A stretch of 64,000 nucleotides of DNA from Acanthosepion pharaonis (taxonomy: Eukaryota > Mollusca > Cephalopoda > Sepiida > Sepiidae): NCBI GenBank assembly GCA_903632075.3, contig CAHIKZ030005576.1, forward strand, positions 1,837,501-1,901,500. Reading direction: 5' to 3'. Positions 1-12,126 of the stretch are shown one piece after another. The translations under genes and the position numbers were made by a program. Numbering within the stretch: position 1 is the first letter of the stretch; each line of letters opens with the position of its first letter. Below the pieces are notes generated by a model, which had not been told where the DNA came from, made no database searches, and was given only the letters and a program-made list of their open reading frames with translations.

Positions 1-1670
1 ATTGTCCAAGGCTGGTATGAGTTGTGTACCTTTAGTTGTTTTGGTGTTTGATTGAATGTTTACGAATACTTATTATTGTAGTGTGTTATTTCACTTTCTT
101 TAGTATCATAAGCAATTGTTCCTGGTAGAGCGAAATGCTGTTTGTTGAGTCAGAGAAGTTTGTGCGGGAAAAGTGTAGCTGGTTAAGATTTTGACTGGCA
201 TGGATTAGTTTAGCATTTCTCCAGGATGAAATTCTGACTGCTTGTACTTGTGTGAGTGTTAGTAATGTTCTTTAACGTCTGACCATGTGGTTAAGATGGG
301 AGCTCTTGAAGATTACATCTTGGCAGCAAGGAGAAAGATGAGTGAAGAGAAACATGAGGGAGCTTATTTGTGTTTTGTTCACATAAGGCTGGGTATCACA
401 TGATCGACTCTGAGTGAAAATGTGGGAAATATCATTCATCGCATGTAGGCAATCTCATTGGTCGAAATTGACCAATAAGCAAGCTAGTTTTGAGGAGATT
501 AACCAATGAATGCTTGTCGCATGATTTGTATGTATGATGGTGATGATAATTACCACAATATGCAGTATATAAAATCACCCTTTTGGCTTGAGGAATTCAT
601 GAGAGTTATATGATGATAGGTAAATGTAGGTAGATGAATACCAGTTAATGTGTAGTTCATGAGAAAGATAGCTGTGATAGTTAGTGATGGTAAGGAGAAT
701 GAATGGAAACCATGTGGTCCACTGGCCTGACCTTAGGTGAAAAAAAATGCACAGGGAGGTTTGATTCTATCCATCCTCTGATTTGTCAGAACTACATGAA
801 CCCTCAACTGAAAATAATGCCCAGTCTCAGAGAGATGTTGCTCTTCTACTCCACATTTACAATCAGCAAAAGCCCACAGCTAAACCCAACTGCAGGTGAT
901 TGACCCTCTGACTAAACCTCCAGTGTCAAAGCTGTGGTAACATTCCGAATGACATTGTTGCAAAACTGCATTGATGTCACCCCTTGCCCTGGGCTAATTA
1001 ATATACTGTCACAAAATAATTAAACATTTTAAATATAAAAGTCATTAATAAAGCACTTGCTTATTTTACAGAAAAGATCAAATTGGAAACAAATAAAACA
1101 ATTATTTTAAAAAATTTGATTTTAATACCAAATATGCAAATTAATTCTCTCCCTTAAGCAAGAACCACTAAGTTTGGCAAGATATAAGACACATTCTGAT
1201 AGATACAAATAATAAAACTGCATTTATTTGATATCGGTTCTAGATAATATTCATTCATACAGACAGACAACCAAATTTATATATAATTAATTTTCAGGCT
1301 TTCAAGCTAACAGACACATGCACAAACTTTGAGTTTTATATATTAGATGCTTACTGGTCACTACTTCAGCTCCCTAAGTTTTTAGAAGTAACTCCTGCCC
1401 TAAGATCCTTATTAGCCAGTGGTGTAATGAATATGCATACACAAGAGCTCTCCCTCACAGTAATATGATTGGCTGGTGTCAGCCATAAATACAGACTGAT
1501 GTGGAGGTACATGAATGATGCCTATTGCCTACCACTACAATGAAGACCAGTCCATTACAGTTACCTGCTACATTGTTCTACTTGGTTACAATAGTGAACA
1601 ACCACTTTGTTACTTTGAACAAATATATCCCTTTCCGGGACATATCAGCCAGCAAGGTAGATTGTGCTGA
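1..1670. other. Unassigned AT-rich upstream sequence
   Basis: No coding exon, RNA gene or recognisable repeat was seen here. Short open frames are uninterrupted by chance and lack codon bias or splice signals. A local stretch near 1380-1500 is somewhat less AT-rich but matches nothing I recognise. Confidence 0.4.
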
Positions 1671-1892
1671 ATTGGGTTGGTGCATAATTATCAGGCGTTT
1701 TTGTAGGTGAGTTATTTGTTAATAAAAATTGCTGTTTTGTTTACTTTTTTAATACAAATATTATTTTATTTTCAGTTTATAAAAATGCATGTCAATAATC
1801 ATACTCATTTAAAAATGTTATTGTTGAATTCATGTTTTTTTTCATGATAAATATTGTTTAAAAAACACCTGATAATTATGCATCAACCCAAT
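1671..1892. mobile_element. mariner-like MITE (about 220 bp)
   Basis: The ends form terminal inverted repeats of about 30 bp. The left end begins TTGGGTTGGTGCATAATTAT and the right end is its near-exact reverse complement ending ATTATGCATCAACCCAA. The TTGGGTTGGTGCA type of end is typical of mariner transposons of the cecropia/Hsmar kind. The interior is AT-rich and non-coding, so this is an internally deleted, non-autonomous copy. The right flank offers TA, but the left TA target site is not clear. Confidence 0.65.
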
Positions 1893-2839
1893 ATATATGG
1901 TAAAACCTTTCAGAAAGCAAATGTCCCCTGACCAGAGCTCATGAATTAGTTTTGTAAAAGGCATGTAACCTTCAATTTTTTGAAATCTACAGGTCAGCCC
2001 CAGATTTTTGTTCCATAGTATATATAGGCATGCACACCTATGTATAGACGTACCTAAACAATATATAAAAACTTTTTAAAAAATCACAAAATGTATGCTT
2101 GTTTGAATGTACCTTCTTACACAAAATTTTATATCTGTAAAACTTTACCAAAATGTATCTCTTGGTTTCAATGTATAAATATGCTTGAAAGAAAAAAAGT
2201 AAATGAAAAAGGAATATGTATTTTCTTCTTAATCTTAAATTTCAAAGAAACAGTAACACTGACCCAACTGACCCAACCATGATCGTTCTCTCCTAAATAT
2301 AATCATTAAATCTCTCTCTTTTCTCTTTTCTTGCAAATCATCCCTCCCATCTTGGTAACTTCTTCATTATTCAATATGTTTTATGTTAGCTATTTTCAGA
2401 CAAACCTGAAGATAATTCATTGCAGCCTTGACAGTTTATTTTGATCATTTCTATTGCAGTGTTTATTTATTATTGGCAAACTTCCAATGTTAGATGAATT
2501 CAGGGAAATCATGATACCACTTGGGATTTTGTCTGCATTACCGAATTTCAAATTCCCTCCTTTCCACATTTCTTCTCTGTTGAGTGTTCAACCCAGTGAT
2601 GAGAGTTTCACAAACTGTTTCTTCTTTTTTAACAAATACAGAAAAGAAAACTAAAATTTGAATATGTTTTCTTCATGTGTTTCATCACATCAACTTGATA
2701 AAGACCAAACATTGTAAGTATCTGTGGGCATTCAGAATAAAAAGGGTACAATAGTGGCTTAAATTAATATTTCATTCCCTTTGTATCTGATAGATCACAA
2801 AGCCTTAACTTGAAATTATCACTGTCTGATATTCAATCA
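1893..2839. other. Unassigned AT-rich sequence
   Basis: Nothing recognisable was seen. Several short frames exist but none has a family signature. Confidence 0.4.
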
Positions 2840-3390
2840 TCACCAAATACAAGACTCAAGAACCACTCCAGAGTTGCTGAATGAGGTTGTATGAATGTGT
2901 TGTATCATCAAGGTGAATGATACACAAAGAAGAATGAGTGCTTAATATTTTATTCAGCATCAGTATCCAGTGCTAACAGATACATACAAAAAACACAGAA
3001 CAATAAGTTACAAATCAATTAACAAGACAACTTACAAGGAATAGAGGAGGGTCAAATGCTGTATAGACAAAGAAAGTAAGATCAGTCCAAATATTAATCA
3101 GCTTATTATCGTAGACTATTTAAGGCTATGAGCCAGGCCATCCTGTAGAGTGCTGAAGGGGTGATAGCTACTCTACAACACAATGTAAGAAGGGGGAAGT
3201 AAGAAATGCATGTTATGAGGATATGTAGGAAAGATAACGGTTGACCTTAGACTTGAAGAGGTTAAGAGTGTAGTGATTGGGGAAGCACATTCTCAGGAGT
3301 TTGTTCTGCAAAATAATGGTTCTTGGGAAGAAACTGTCCCAAGTCTGTGTCTATGTGATTAATATTTCTCTCTAAATAAAGGGCATTGAC
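2840..3390 (-). mobile_element. non-LTR retrotransposon (LINE) 3' end, interrupted
   Basis: On the minus strand the region 3390-3190 encodes the end of a jockey/CR1-group ORF2 in a broken frame, with the pattern CFPNHY.LNLFKSKVNRYL that recurs in better copies in this window. Further out, 2895-2840 carries the conserved 3'UTR signature (CTTGAGTC-like then the tail). The stretch between about 2900 and 3185 does not match the LINE and looks like an unclassified later insertion. Dead copy. Confidence 0.55.
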
Positions 3391-3414
3391 AAAGAAGATT
3401 ATGTTGAAAAATAT

Positions 3415-4146
3415 TTCTTGTGTAAAATAAATCCTAGTTTCATCACTGGGATAACGTTCTCAGCTGACATGAATTGGAAAGACAATATTGAATCCATTGC
3501 CAGATCAGCTGCTAAGAAAGTTGGTTCACTGGGTCATGTGAGACAATTTTTCTCTCTAAAATCTATCTTACATATCTATAAGTCTACAATTCATCCATGC
3601 TTAGAATATTACTGCCACATATTGTCCAGTGCTGCTGCTATTTACCTTGAACTCCTTGATAAGATCCAAAGAAGAATCTGTAATATTATTGGTCTTGAAC
3701 TGGTGGCACGGCTTCAGTCAATTTCCCACCACCGTAAGGTTGCCTCTCTTATGCCTTTTCTATAAATACTTTCAAGGTAATTGTTCGGATGAGCTCTTCA
3801 CTATAGTACCTAGTCTTTTACAATTTAAGCGCTGTACTAGACTGACATCGATATCTCATCAATTTACAGTTGAGCTGGCTAGATGTAGCTGTAAATTCTA
3901 TGCTAACAGTTTATTTTCTCACACTTCTCACTTGTGGAACTCCCTTCTGGCTCCATGCTTTCCAGCCAACTTTAATCTCCAAAGATTTTAATGTAATGTC
4001 AATAATTACCTAATATCCTCCTGATTACTCTTTTCTTTTCCCATTCATTAGTAAAGTTTCTGTTTCTAATTCTTCCACATCCTGTAATCCCTTGTATCTT
4101 AGTGGCTTTACTGCCTTGCTTGGGGTGAAATTGATTAAAAAAATGT
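3415..4146 (+). mobile_element. LINE ORF2 C-terminal fragment (jockey/CR1-like), dead
   Basis: The translated sequence contains the thumb and C-terminal region of a non-LTR reverse transcriptase: a GLSF/ITFSADMNW motif, IARSAAKKVGSL, YKSTIHPCLEYYCHI, LLDKIQRRICNIIG and, after a frameshift near 3750, a TRLTSISHQFTVE block followed by LWNSLL and a terminal F.CNV.NYL. It ends in a short 3'UTR containing TTAGTGGCTTTACTGCC and an ATTAAAAAAA tail near 4130-4146. The 5' part, including the catalytic core and endonuclease, is missing, as is usual for 5'-truncated LINEs. Confidence 0.8.
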
Positions 4147-4205
4147 CTTAGAATTAATTCTGTTATGATATGAGTTTCTTACGTGAGCCAATGTGTGTAT
4201 GTATA

Positions 4206-5290
4206 TATATATATATTTTTTTTTTTAAGCATTACGCCCTGAGCAAGGCGTGAAGCCACTAGGATGCAGGGAGTTGCAGAAGATTAGGAGCAAGAGCAGA
4301 TAGGAGTGATAGAAGAAAGGATGAGGAGAGGGATAGTGGATAGATCAAGTAAACTGTAGATGTCGATTGACATTACATTTGAATAGTTGGAGATTATAGC
4401 TCTCAGAGAAACAGTAATTGGGAAGGGTGTTCCACAGGCGAGAGGTGCAAGGTATGAAGCTATTGGAGTAGAAGAGATGGCTACATTTAAAAGTTTCTAC
4501 AGTGTAAGGGTGGGAGCAGGATGCCAGCCTCGTAGGAACCAGTGATAGCAGCTGATAGGAGCAATTATTTGTATTTGTAGAAAAGACAGAGAGAGGCGAC
4601 AACGCGTCTGTAAGAGAGTGACTGTAGACGAGATGCCAGATCAGGGCCAATTATATTACATATCCGTCTCTGGATCTTGTCAAGAACTCCGAGGTAAACA
4701 GAAGGTGCCCCAGACCATATATGGCAGCAATACTCCATGCAAGGGCGAATGGTTGATTTGTATATTTGAAGTATCAATTCCGGGAGAAAAAATTTCCTGG
4801 CAAGAGCACAGAGCCAACTTTCCTCGCAGTGGATGAAGCAATTGACTCAATGTATTTGTTCCATCTCAGGTCAGCAGTCAACATGAGACCGAGCAGACGC
4901 AGGGAGTTGCTCTCAAGAAGTTGACTATTAGACATTCTAATGGGGGGCTTGGGAAGGATCTCTATGGTGATTAATAGAGAGTAGTTTAGTTTTTGAGGCG
5001 TTAAAGTTGACCAGCCAATTCTTGCCCCAATTAACAATCGATTGGAGGTCCATTTCAAGATGCATGGCCAGGTTAGTTTTGTCAGTGACACTAGATTTGT
5101 TTTTGAGGCAGGAGTAAATTGTAGTGTCATCTGCGTAGATGCCAACTTGGGAATCTATGGCGTTAGGAAGGTCGTTGATGAAAATAAGGAATAGAGTGAG
5201 GCCAAGGATGGAGCCTTGGGGAACACCTGCGTTAAATGGGATAGGAACTGGAGGAGAATCCGTTAAGAATGACCTTCAATTCACAGTTTG
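4206..5290 (-). mobile_element. LINE ORF2 fragment (same family), opposite orientation
   Basis: Reading the minus strand from 5290 to 4206 gives, in broken frames, the end of the RT core (a DDTTIYSCL-like segment near 5130), a WLVNFNASKTKLL-type block, LRLLGLMLTADLRWNKYIES, LEYCCHIWSGAPSVYL, LDKIQRRICNIIG, then TRLASCSHPYTVE, RLWNTLP and FKCNVNRHL. The 3'UTR lies at 4270-4215 and ends in an A-rich tail (T-rich on +). At least three frameshifts. It sits tail to tail with the plus-strand copy at 3415-4146, about 60 bp away. Confidence 0.82.
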
Positions 5291-5301
5291 CCAGGAATGT
5301 T

Positions 5302-5303
<2 letters not shown>

Positions 5304-5362
<59 letters not shown>
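5304..5362. repeat. (TA)n microsatellite
   Basis: About 59 bp of uninterrupted TA directly after the 5' edge of the LINE fragment. Confidence 0.95.
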
Positions 5363-5366
<4 letters not shown>

Positions 5367-5497
5367 ATATGAAAGGCTTAAACACTAATATTTCATTGTC
5401 ATAATTTATTACATTGGGTGTAATGTAATCCAATTCCTCAAGACCTTCTTGCTCTGTCCTGGACTTTGAGCTCTACCTGGATTCTATCCTCTTGGAA

Positions 5498-5500
<3 letters not shown>

Positions 5501-5536
<36 letters not shown>
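5501..5536. repeat. (TA)n microsatellite
   Basis: About 36 bp of perfect TA. Confidence 0.95.
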
Positions 5537-5539
<3 letters not shown>

Positions 5540-5559
5540 TTATTCAATAAAACTTATTT

Positions 5560-6060
5560 GGATGACCTTGGATGACCTTGCTAACTGAATGCTTCTCTGT
5601 GGCCAAATAAGTTAAAGGCATGTCAGGCTATATGACGGTTCTGTATAGGATACAGGTTTGATTCCTGTTGGAGGACGAATATTTTATGCAGGTTCAAAAA
5701 GGAAATATTTTTGGCCGAGCATACAGGCTCGGAGAATCCACATTAAATTGGCCTTGTGCCACATGCAACCGTCGTGGGATGGTAGCTAAATATTCTAGCT
5801 GCGACCTGTTCCAGCTAAACAGTCAAACTCTCTGCCTCTGAGCAGAGAGGAACCTGGACAAGGCTACGTCAAAGGGTAGAGTCTCATTTGGGGAGGTAGA
5901 CTGACCCTGAACCCGTTTATACGGGTTCAAAAGGGAATATTTTTGACTGAGCCTACGGGCTCGGAGAACCCACGTTAAACCAGCCTTGTGCCACATGCAA
6001 CCCTCGTGGGGGGGTAGCTAAATATACTAGCTGGGATCTGTTGAGTACAACTTAGACTTA
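5560..6060 (+). mobile_element. tRNA-derived SINE (family D) with internal duplication
   Basis: The 5' part (5577-5675) resembles a tRNA with a box A-like CTGTGGCCAAATAAGTTAAA and a box B-like GGTTTGATTCCTGTTGGAGG. The body is present twice in tandem: 5690-5815 and 5925-6050 share GGAAATATTTTTG, GAGCATACAGGCTCGGAG-like and GTGGGATGGTAGCTAAATAT-like blocks about 235 bp apart. A second copy of the head is found on the minus strand at 36700-36840. The tRNA-like part is a SINE promoter, not a functional tRNA gene. Confidence 0.65.
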
Positions 6061-7120
6061 TGTGAGAACTACTGACCTTCCAATAGTAGCACTCACTACT
6101 GGATTGACTTGCAACAACCTTGTGCATAACTGTTACCTTTATTTTTATTGTATTGGTTTTTGACCATTAAACCTTTACCTGTTTCATCCACCTTGTTTTC
6201 AAGTATATATTCATATTAGTACGGAATAAAACAGTTTCTTTTTAATTATGTTAGCTTTTATTTTCAATGCCACAAAGATATTAAAACATAAATAATCTGT
6301 TGAAGGTGCAAAATTCCATTATGGCTTTTAAAATGGGCATTTTAAAAATATATATAAATATATACACAAATATAGTAAAACAAAGGTGGGGGGAGAGCAA
6401 AAATAAGTAAAAAGAATGCTTAATCATTGTAAGTTGTGAATTAGAAAATGTAACAAAAAAGAAACGACAAAAAAGGCTAACTGTTTATTGCTTCTTGCTC
6501 TTCAAAGCTCAATTGAGGACAAAATATATAAGTACATGCCCAATGACTACAAAAAGAGATAATTAATAATAGAATCAGAAGTATGAATCAGAGACAAATT
6601 ACATTTCAGCCCAGAAACCATTCCTTCTGCTTACAGAAGGAAAGTTCTCAGCCTTAATTTAAAGAGTTTGAAGCATTCTCAAATAGTAATTCAGATGTGC
6701 TCTGCTGATGATAGTGAAAGAATCTCAGGTAAAAAACAAGGCACAAATTGGATTATTTATCAGGTATTCTGAAATCACAAAACCAGAAGTATTAACAAGT
6801 ATATGCAAATTTTCATACTGCCCTGGATGGATCAATCATCAAATCTAAATTCTGATTAGTTCTACCAATATATTCAGCATCTCACTAACATTTGAAATCA
6901 TAAATCACTGAACAACTATGATGAGGGTGTCGAACATCTTTACAAATGGCTTGTTTGTATTTCCTAACATAAGATTGGCAGAAAAATAACAAAGCTTTAC
7001 ATTTTAAGAGATTTGTCTAACGAATCTTCTGCTAACCTTGCTAATCCAAGATAATCACAAGTAGACAGGACACTTTTCCGGACCCTACAATTTGGATCTA
7101 TTAAACTGCAAGATGTTATC
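6061..7120. other. Unassigned AT-rich sequence
   Basis: No gene or repeat family was recognised in this stretch. Confidence 0.4.
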
Positions 7121-7125
7121 ATCTA

Positions 7126-7440
7126 TATCTATAAAACAGAAGATGTCTCTGTGTGTGTCTGTCTGTATGACGGTTTGTGTGTGTGCATGTGTGTGTGTCT
7201 GTCTGTCTGTGTTTCTGTTTGTGTGTATGCTTACTATTTATGCACGTCCACATTTCTTGACTGATTTTGATAAAATTGTACACACATGTTGCAAATTTAC
7301 TAATATAGGTCAAGACCAACTTTTCAATCTCCAGCCCCCCCAGGTTTGGCAGAAAAATCAAGGCAAAGTTACACATGAACAAAATTTTTACTGGATCAGC
7401 TGATATTCTTTGCACTTAATGCGAAACATAGCTTATGTTA
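7126..7440 (+). mobile_element. Possible Helitron-like 5' end
   Basis: The segment starts TCTATATCTATAAAACAGAA, runs into a degenerate GTCTGT/GTGTGT tract and then a block with TTGACTGATTTTGATAAAAT. This layout (TCTATA start, GTCTGTCTGT tract, GATTTTGAT.AAAT block) is common at the starts of non-autonomous Helitrons and related repeats in invertebrates. No 3' hairpin and CTRR end could be placed, so the call is tentative and the right limit arbitrary. Confidence 0.35.
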
Positions 7441-8436
7441 CAAGCTTTATGTGGAGTGCTTGATAGTTTTCCTGTGAGATTGGCTTCATACAAAAAATTG
7501 TAAAAAACTGTGAAAAAAATTGTTTTTTTTTGTATTCCTTAAAATAAAAACTTGAATAACTTCCCAATTTTCTTCAAATATGTCACAAAAAATTTGCCAT
7601 CATGCAAGAAATAAGATAGTGTAGTCCTGTTTGTTTCCCCCGTGTATAACAAAAAACCACAAATAACTCTGCAAAATGCCTTTTTTTTGGCCCTGGTTTT
7701 TCATCCAATGCTTTCCAAATTTGCTATGTAAATTACATATGACAAACAAATTGTCTTGCGTGAATGCTAGGTTTAGATTATTTCAGTTAAGTGGACAGAA
7801 TCTGCAATGAACTAGGTCTAAAATTTGCTTTGGCCATTTAGCCAATAGTTTCTTCATATGATTCCATCCTAAATTGGCAAATTGGCATTTGAACAACCTT
7901 TGATCCAAAGATTGTTTGAGAAGGATTATTGAAGTGTTAAAATGGAAAAATTCCTAAAAAACCTATTATTAATCCCAGCTTTACAGTAAATGTGCAAAGA
8001 ATGTTGGGAGGTATTGCATTTGTACTTGCAGTTGAATCAAGCTCTGACACTTCATCCCTGTTTTTGTTTGATTATTAGATTTGTGAACAATGGCATACTA
8101 TTTGAAAGTTATTACAGCCACAGGAAATTTACTGAATATCTAAAACATTGAAACAATTTAATGGGTGGCTTAGTATACCAATAGATGATGCATGTGAGCA
8201 AGGACACAGGCAAACATTTCTAGACAGAGGGGTGTGTGGGTATATAGAGGGTGTGGTTATACAATTGCATCCATATTCACCTGGGAAACACTGGGTATCT
8301 TGGCTAGTGAATGCTGAATTGCACAATATCCAGAGAGTATTCATTCTTAACTAAAATCTTTTGTAATAAACTCAATTTAAAAATTTAATTTGGTTTCAGA
8401 GCAAATAATTAGGGCTTGATGAACCAAAGTTTTGAT
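7441..8436. other. Unassigned sequence
   Basis: No coding or repeat signature recognised. The two overlapping frames near 8130-8350 on opposite strands have no family resemblance. Confidence 0.4.
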
Positions 8437-8450
8437 CAAATTCAATTTTT

Positions 8451-8930
8451 TACACTATTTGCATCATTCAGACTGTTGTCCTCATCTTTATTCCCATATT
8501 CACTATGTTTCAGCTGTTGCACCATCTGGCCTTCTTCAGGTAATATACATTGGAATTTTGAAACAAAGACTTTATTTAGCCCATGGGAGTAGATTGTTCT
8601 AATTCCACGTGCCATGCCTTTTTTGGATATCTCAGTTTCAGTTAATTTCTTTTAGTATCTCAACTCTCTATGTTTTTGTTCCCTCTGCTGTGGCCAGGTA
8701 TTGAACTCACAACTCTTTAGGCCAAGTCATTTTTTGAATTACTTCAACTAATGCTTTTATCCACTGGTTGGACAATCTAATCACTTGGATTAAATAAAGT
8801 GTTTGGTTTGAAATTTCAACATATATCACCTGAAGAAGGCTGAAACTTACAATGGCTGAATTATTGTGAATATGTCTATAAAGATGTAAATAGTGTAAAT
8901 AGTTACAATACCACATCTCAGAAATATAGA
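8451..8930 (-). mobile_element. tRNA-bearing retroelement with inverted arms and 14-bp TSD
   Basis: A perfect 14-bp direct repeat CAAATTCAATTTTT flanks the element (8437-8450 and 8931-8944), which shows retrotransposition-type insertion. Both ends are inverted copies of a block holding TTTACACTATTT and CCTTCTTCAGGT (GCCTTCTTCAGG on one side, CCTGAAGAAGGC on the other). The centre, on the minus strand near 8775-8690, is tRNA-like: CCAGTGGATAAAAGC (box A-like) and GAGTTCAATACCTGG (box B-like). CCTGAAGAAG...GAAAC ends are seen at termini of Penelope-related elements. It has no ORF. A second, rearranged copy is at 12610-13265. Confidence 0.6.
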
Positions 8931-9295
8931 CAAATTCAATTTTTATTGTTTAGGACAAAAAGAGTCCCGGTGATTGTACAATCCTGTAAATGTGGGCTTA
9001 CAATATGCAGAAATCAGAAAAACTGACTCTGACTTGTGCAGCAGCATATCAAGAAAAGGCAAAACTAGTGATAGTGAAGAACAGTTTGAGGTTTTTCATT
9101 GATCATTGGATAAATTGCATCCAATGTTAAGATTTACATATGAAAAGGAGAACAATGTAGTTTTGTCTCTTTTTGGTTGATCCATTCTTCAGCCATCATC
9201 AAGTTTATTTATGAGAGGAAAAAAGGTAACATCTTTCTTTCAGAAAAAGGCATAGAATGGTTAGGGAAAATGGTTATTAATATATCAAGTACACC

Positions 9296-9410
9296 ATGGC
9301 ACTTCAACATGGTGTAATGGTTAGCAAGCTTGTTTCACTAATCAAGTAGTAGTGCCCCATACTTGTGGCCTTGTGCCACACTTAAGCTACATTTAATAAA
9401 TTCCTATATT
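9296..9410 (+). mobile_element. tRNA-derived SINE fragment (family E)
   Basis: CAACATGGTGTAATGGTTAG is a good A-box region; the B box is degraded. The downstream piece GTGGCCTTGTGCCACA recurs in other SINE copies of the window (for example near 56815 and 21155 in opposite orientation). Truncated copy. Confidence 0.55.
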
Positions 9411-9589
9411 AACTGGATCATTCCATTTTAACAATGTTAGGTACATCAAATACTCAGGAAATTCTATATTATGAACAGAAGATTTTTCTTTACTCTAGAA
9501 AGCACATGTTGGGATCACTTCTGGGTACAATATGCAATTGCTGAATACTTTGACATACATAGTACTTTTGTTTTCTATATGTTATTGTT

Positions 9590-11117
9590 TACCCAATACA
9601 GGGCCCAAGAGCCAATCCAGATAGAGCCTTATTAAATGAGGTTGTTATATAGACATAAGAGGAGTAGGTAAGAATTGCCGATTATGAGGGTATGTAAGAT
9701 AGATAATGTTTTAACCTAGACTTGAAGAGGTTAAGATTGTAGTGGTTGGGGAAGCGTTATAAGAATTTGAAAGGGTCAGTAAAGGGAGCTAACCCTTTAC
9801 CATTCAAAGATCAACCTTGAATTCAAACACTTACTAATCCAGGACTCTGGCTAACTGCTGTCCAATCAGGATCCCTTCTTGGGGCCACGTGGTAAACTTG
9901 ATCCTGAAATCTTCCTTTTTTGCAACTGACAGCCATAGTGATCACATGTTTACTGGAGCCAACCTTTCCACTGTTAATGGAACACAGAATTCGCAAGGCC
10001 TACTTGTTCCTTGGATATTCTTCTAACAGTTAAGTCTGCAAATATAAATTATATTTGGAAGCCTTCTTTTTATCTTCTGTGCATACACCTTTTTCTATAT
10101 ATAAAAACTTGTTGAATTTAATACAGTCATTGTGTTACTTCTCTTCCTCAAATATGTCTGTCATTGTCTTTGACTTTGAAGAACATAACTATAACCAGAA
10201 AATCTTTATAGAATCTTCCTAGAAGTCTGTTCCAAAAAGCAGCTGCTCTTGGGAAGAAGCTTTTGAAATGGAATTTCTTTCTTATCAATAAAATATGAGG
10301 AAAATGATGGTTCAAACCTGTGTACATAGTATAGCGGTTCTTGACTGTAAAGGTCTGAACTGGTTGAACTAAGGAATGTAGTTCATTAGAACCTTTACCA
10401 TGGAAAGAGCAATAGACTAGAAATAGGCTTATAACATTTCAATAGCAATAGAGTAAAAATAGGCTTATTACATTTCAGTAGCAATAGAATAGAATAGAAA
10501 TAGGCTTCTAACATTTCAATAGCAATAGACTAGAAATAGGCTTATTACATTTCAGTAGCAATAGACTAGAAATAGGCTTATTACATTTCATCTTTGGGAA
10601 AGGGATTGTAGGGTGAAAAATATTTCATCACCTACAAAACTGTGTAAATATTTTTGAACTCTGACAAGGCTGGAAAGTGAGAATTGGGCAGCTCTATCCC
10701 AGATGTGGCAGCAATAAACCATTTTTGATCTGATCTGACACTTGTAAACACAGGGCATACCAGGATGAGCCAGGTACTTTCTCGAGTGGTATAAGGAGCT
10801 GATCACTTTTTCCAGCTTCTTTAGCGATATAGCATAAATGAGTTCCACTTGAAATCTGTAGTGAACTTGAGTGCCATTAGACACTCAAAGCAAAGAATCT
10901 CATTGAGATTGCAAGAATTCAAAGTCAGCTCAGTAATGATAAAAAATTGTTTTTTGAAAGTTACAAGCCAATTTTTTTTCTTCATTAGAGCTTGATCAGA
11001 TGAGAAATCAGCTACCAAGCTCTGGTCTTTTACATTGCTAAAATGGAATGATCCAGTTGATATATCAATGACCATTTTCCTGACACCATTTTTCCAATTG
11101 AAATAAAGAAGTTTCAC
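9590..11117 (-). mobile_element. LINE ORF2 fragment with internal insertions
   Basis: Minus-strand reading gives a degraded LINE from 11117 to 9590. Seen in order are a WLVTFKK block, LKFTTDFKWNSF, YCCHIWDRAAQ and LQSLSQR (11117-10590); then GSNELHSLVQP, KFHFKSFFPRAA and FWNRLL (10400-10198); then FPNHYNLNLFKSRL and the 3'UTR GGCTCTTGGGCCCTGTATTG (9770-9592). Two things break it: a minisatellite at 10405-10590 and an unmatched block at about 9785-10195 that may be a separate insertion such as a solo LTR, although no terminal repeats or clear target duplication were found. Confidence 0.7.
10405..10590. repeat. Minisatellite of about 36-41 bp inside a LINE
   Basis: Four to five imperfect copies of a unit containing AGCAATAGACTAGAAATAGG followed by CTTATTACATTTCAGT. 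On the coding (minus) strand the array falls exactly between the SQR block and the NELHS block of the LINE ORF. Confidence 0.85.
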
Positions 11118-12126
11118 TTTTTCATGTGGATCGATACACCTAATGAAGCATCAAGAACAGGCTGGACAAAATATTGTGTTAATAACAGCAAGTATACAAA
11201 GAAGAGGCCCAGTTGTCCAAGTAATACTGAAAATAATTTGATGACTGAATTTGTTTAAATAAAAGAACATCTTGAAAATGCAGGAAAATTTTTATATCAC
11301 CCTAATTCTAGTGCCATATGAGGGGCTGCTGGAAATTTTTTAGCTCTTTTCACTCCCCAAAATCAGTCTTCTGATATTTGATCATTTGTTAAAATATTGA
11401 ATTTGGGTAGTTAGTGAAGAACTTTTTAGCACCTCCTTTAAAATATATTATCGTCATTTAATATCAATTATTACTTATGCCAATAAATACTGTGGAGATT
11501 ACCCCGACCTTATCTGCTAGGTGGCACTTTTTCAGGACTATAAAAGGATGGGAGAATAAAACCCTTTTTTGCTCCAGATGTAGTAGTAAAAACACAGAAC
11601 TATTCCCTTCTTCTTAGTTGGCCGACAAACTTAATTTCAAACAATTTATGTGAATGTTGCACACCAACAAAGCCTATAAATGTTTCTTTTTCAGCTTTGT
11701 GTTTACACACAACTATATTTTCTCTCTACTTGAATTCTATTCTTTATATAAAAATATATATGTAAAATTCCTCCAGGTGTTGAAATTTATTTCTTTTGAA
11801 AAATGTTCAATTCAGTTTCTTCGAAAGTTCACTACCTCAACCTCATTCCAATACAAATCTGTAGCCCCTGTCTGTTACAAAACGAATGCAATTCAAAGCT
11901 CACAACTTTCCTTATTTTATTCTAAGTTTACAAAAATATAAATTTTTGTTCAATGTTCTTAAACCATAAAGTAATTTTGAAAAACATTCCTGAAAATAAT
12001 CATTTGACAAACAGTAACAAATAAAATCATTGACAATTTTTTCTTTGTCAAATAATGATTACATACAGAGTTTTTTTTGTGTCATGAGTCCTGTAACCTG
12101 TTGGAGTTGTAAGGGCAGCACATGTA
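11118..12126. other. Mostly unassigned; short dispersed repeat near 11130-11230
   Basis: The piece at about 11140-11215 (GGACAAAATATTGTGTTAAT...) resembles 39990-40060, so it is a dispersed repeat of unknown class. The rest is AT-rich with no recognised feature. Confidence 0.4.

Noticed and set aside
703..903. Short open frame and others like it at the left edge
   Set aside because: Chance-length frames without homology, codon bias or splice signals.
9785..10195. Solo LTR inside the LINE
   Set aside because: No TG..CA ends or clear 4-6 bp duplication could be placed, so it is left as an unclassified insert.
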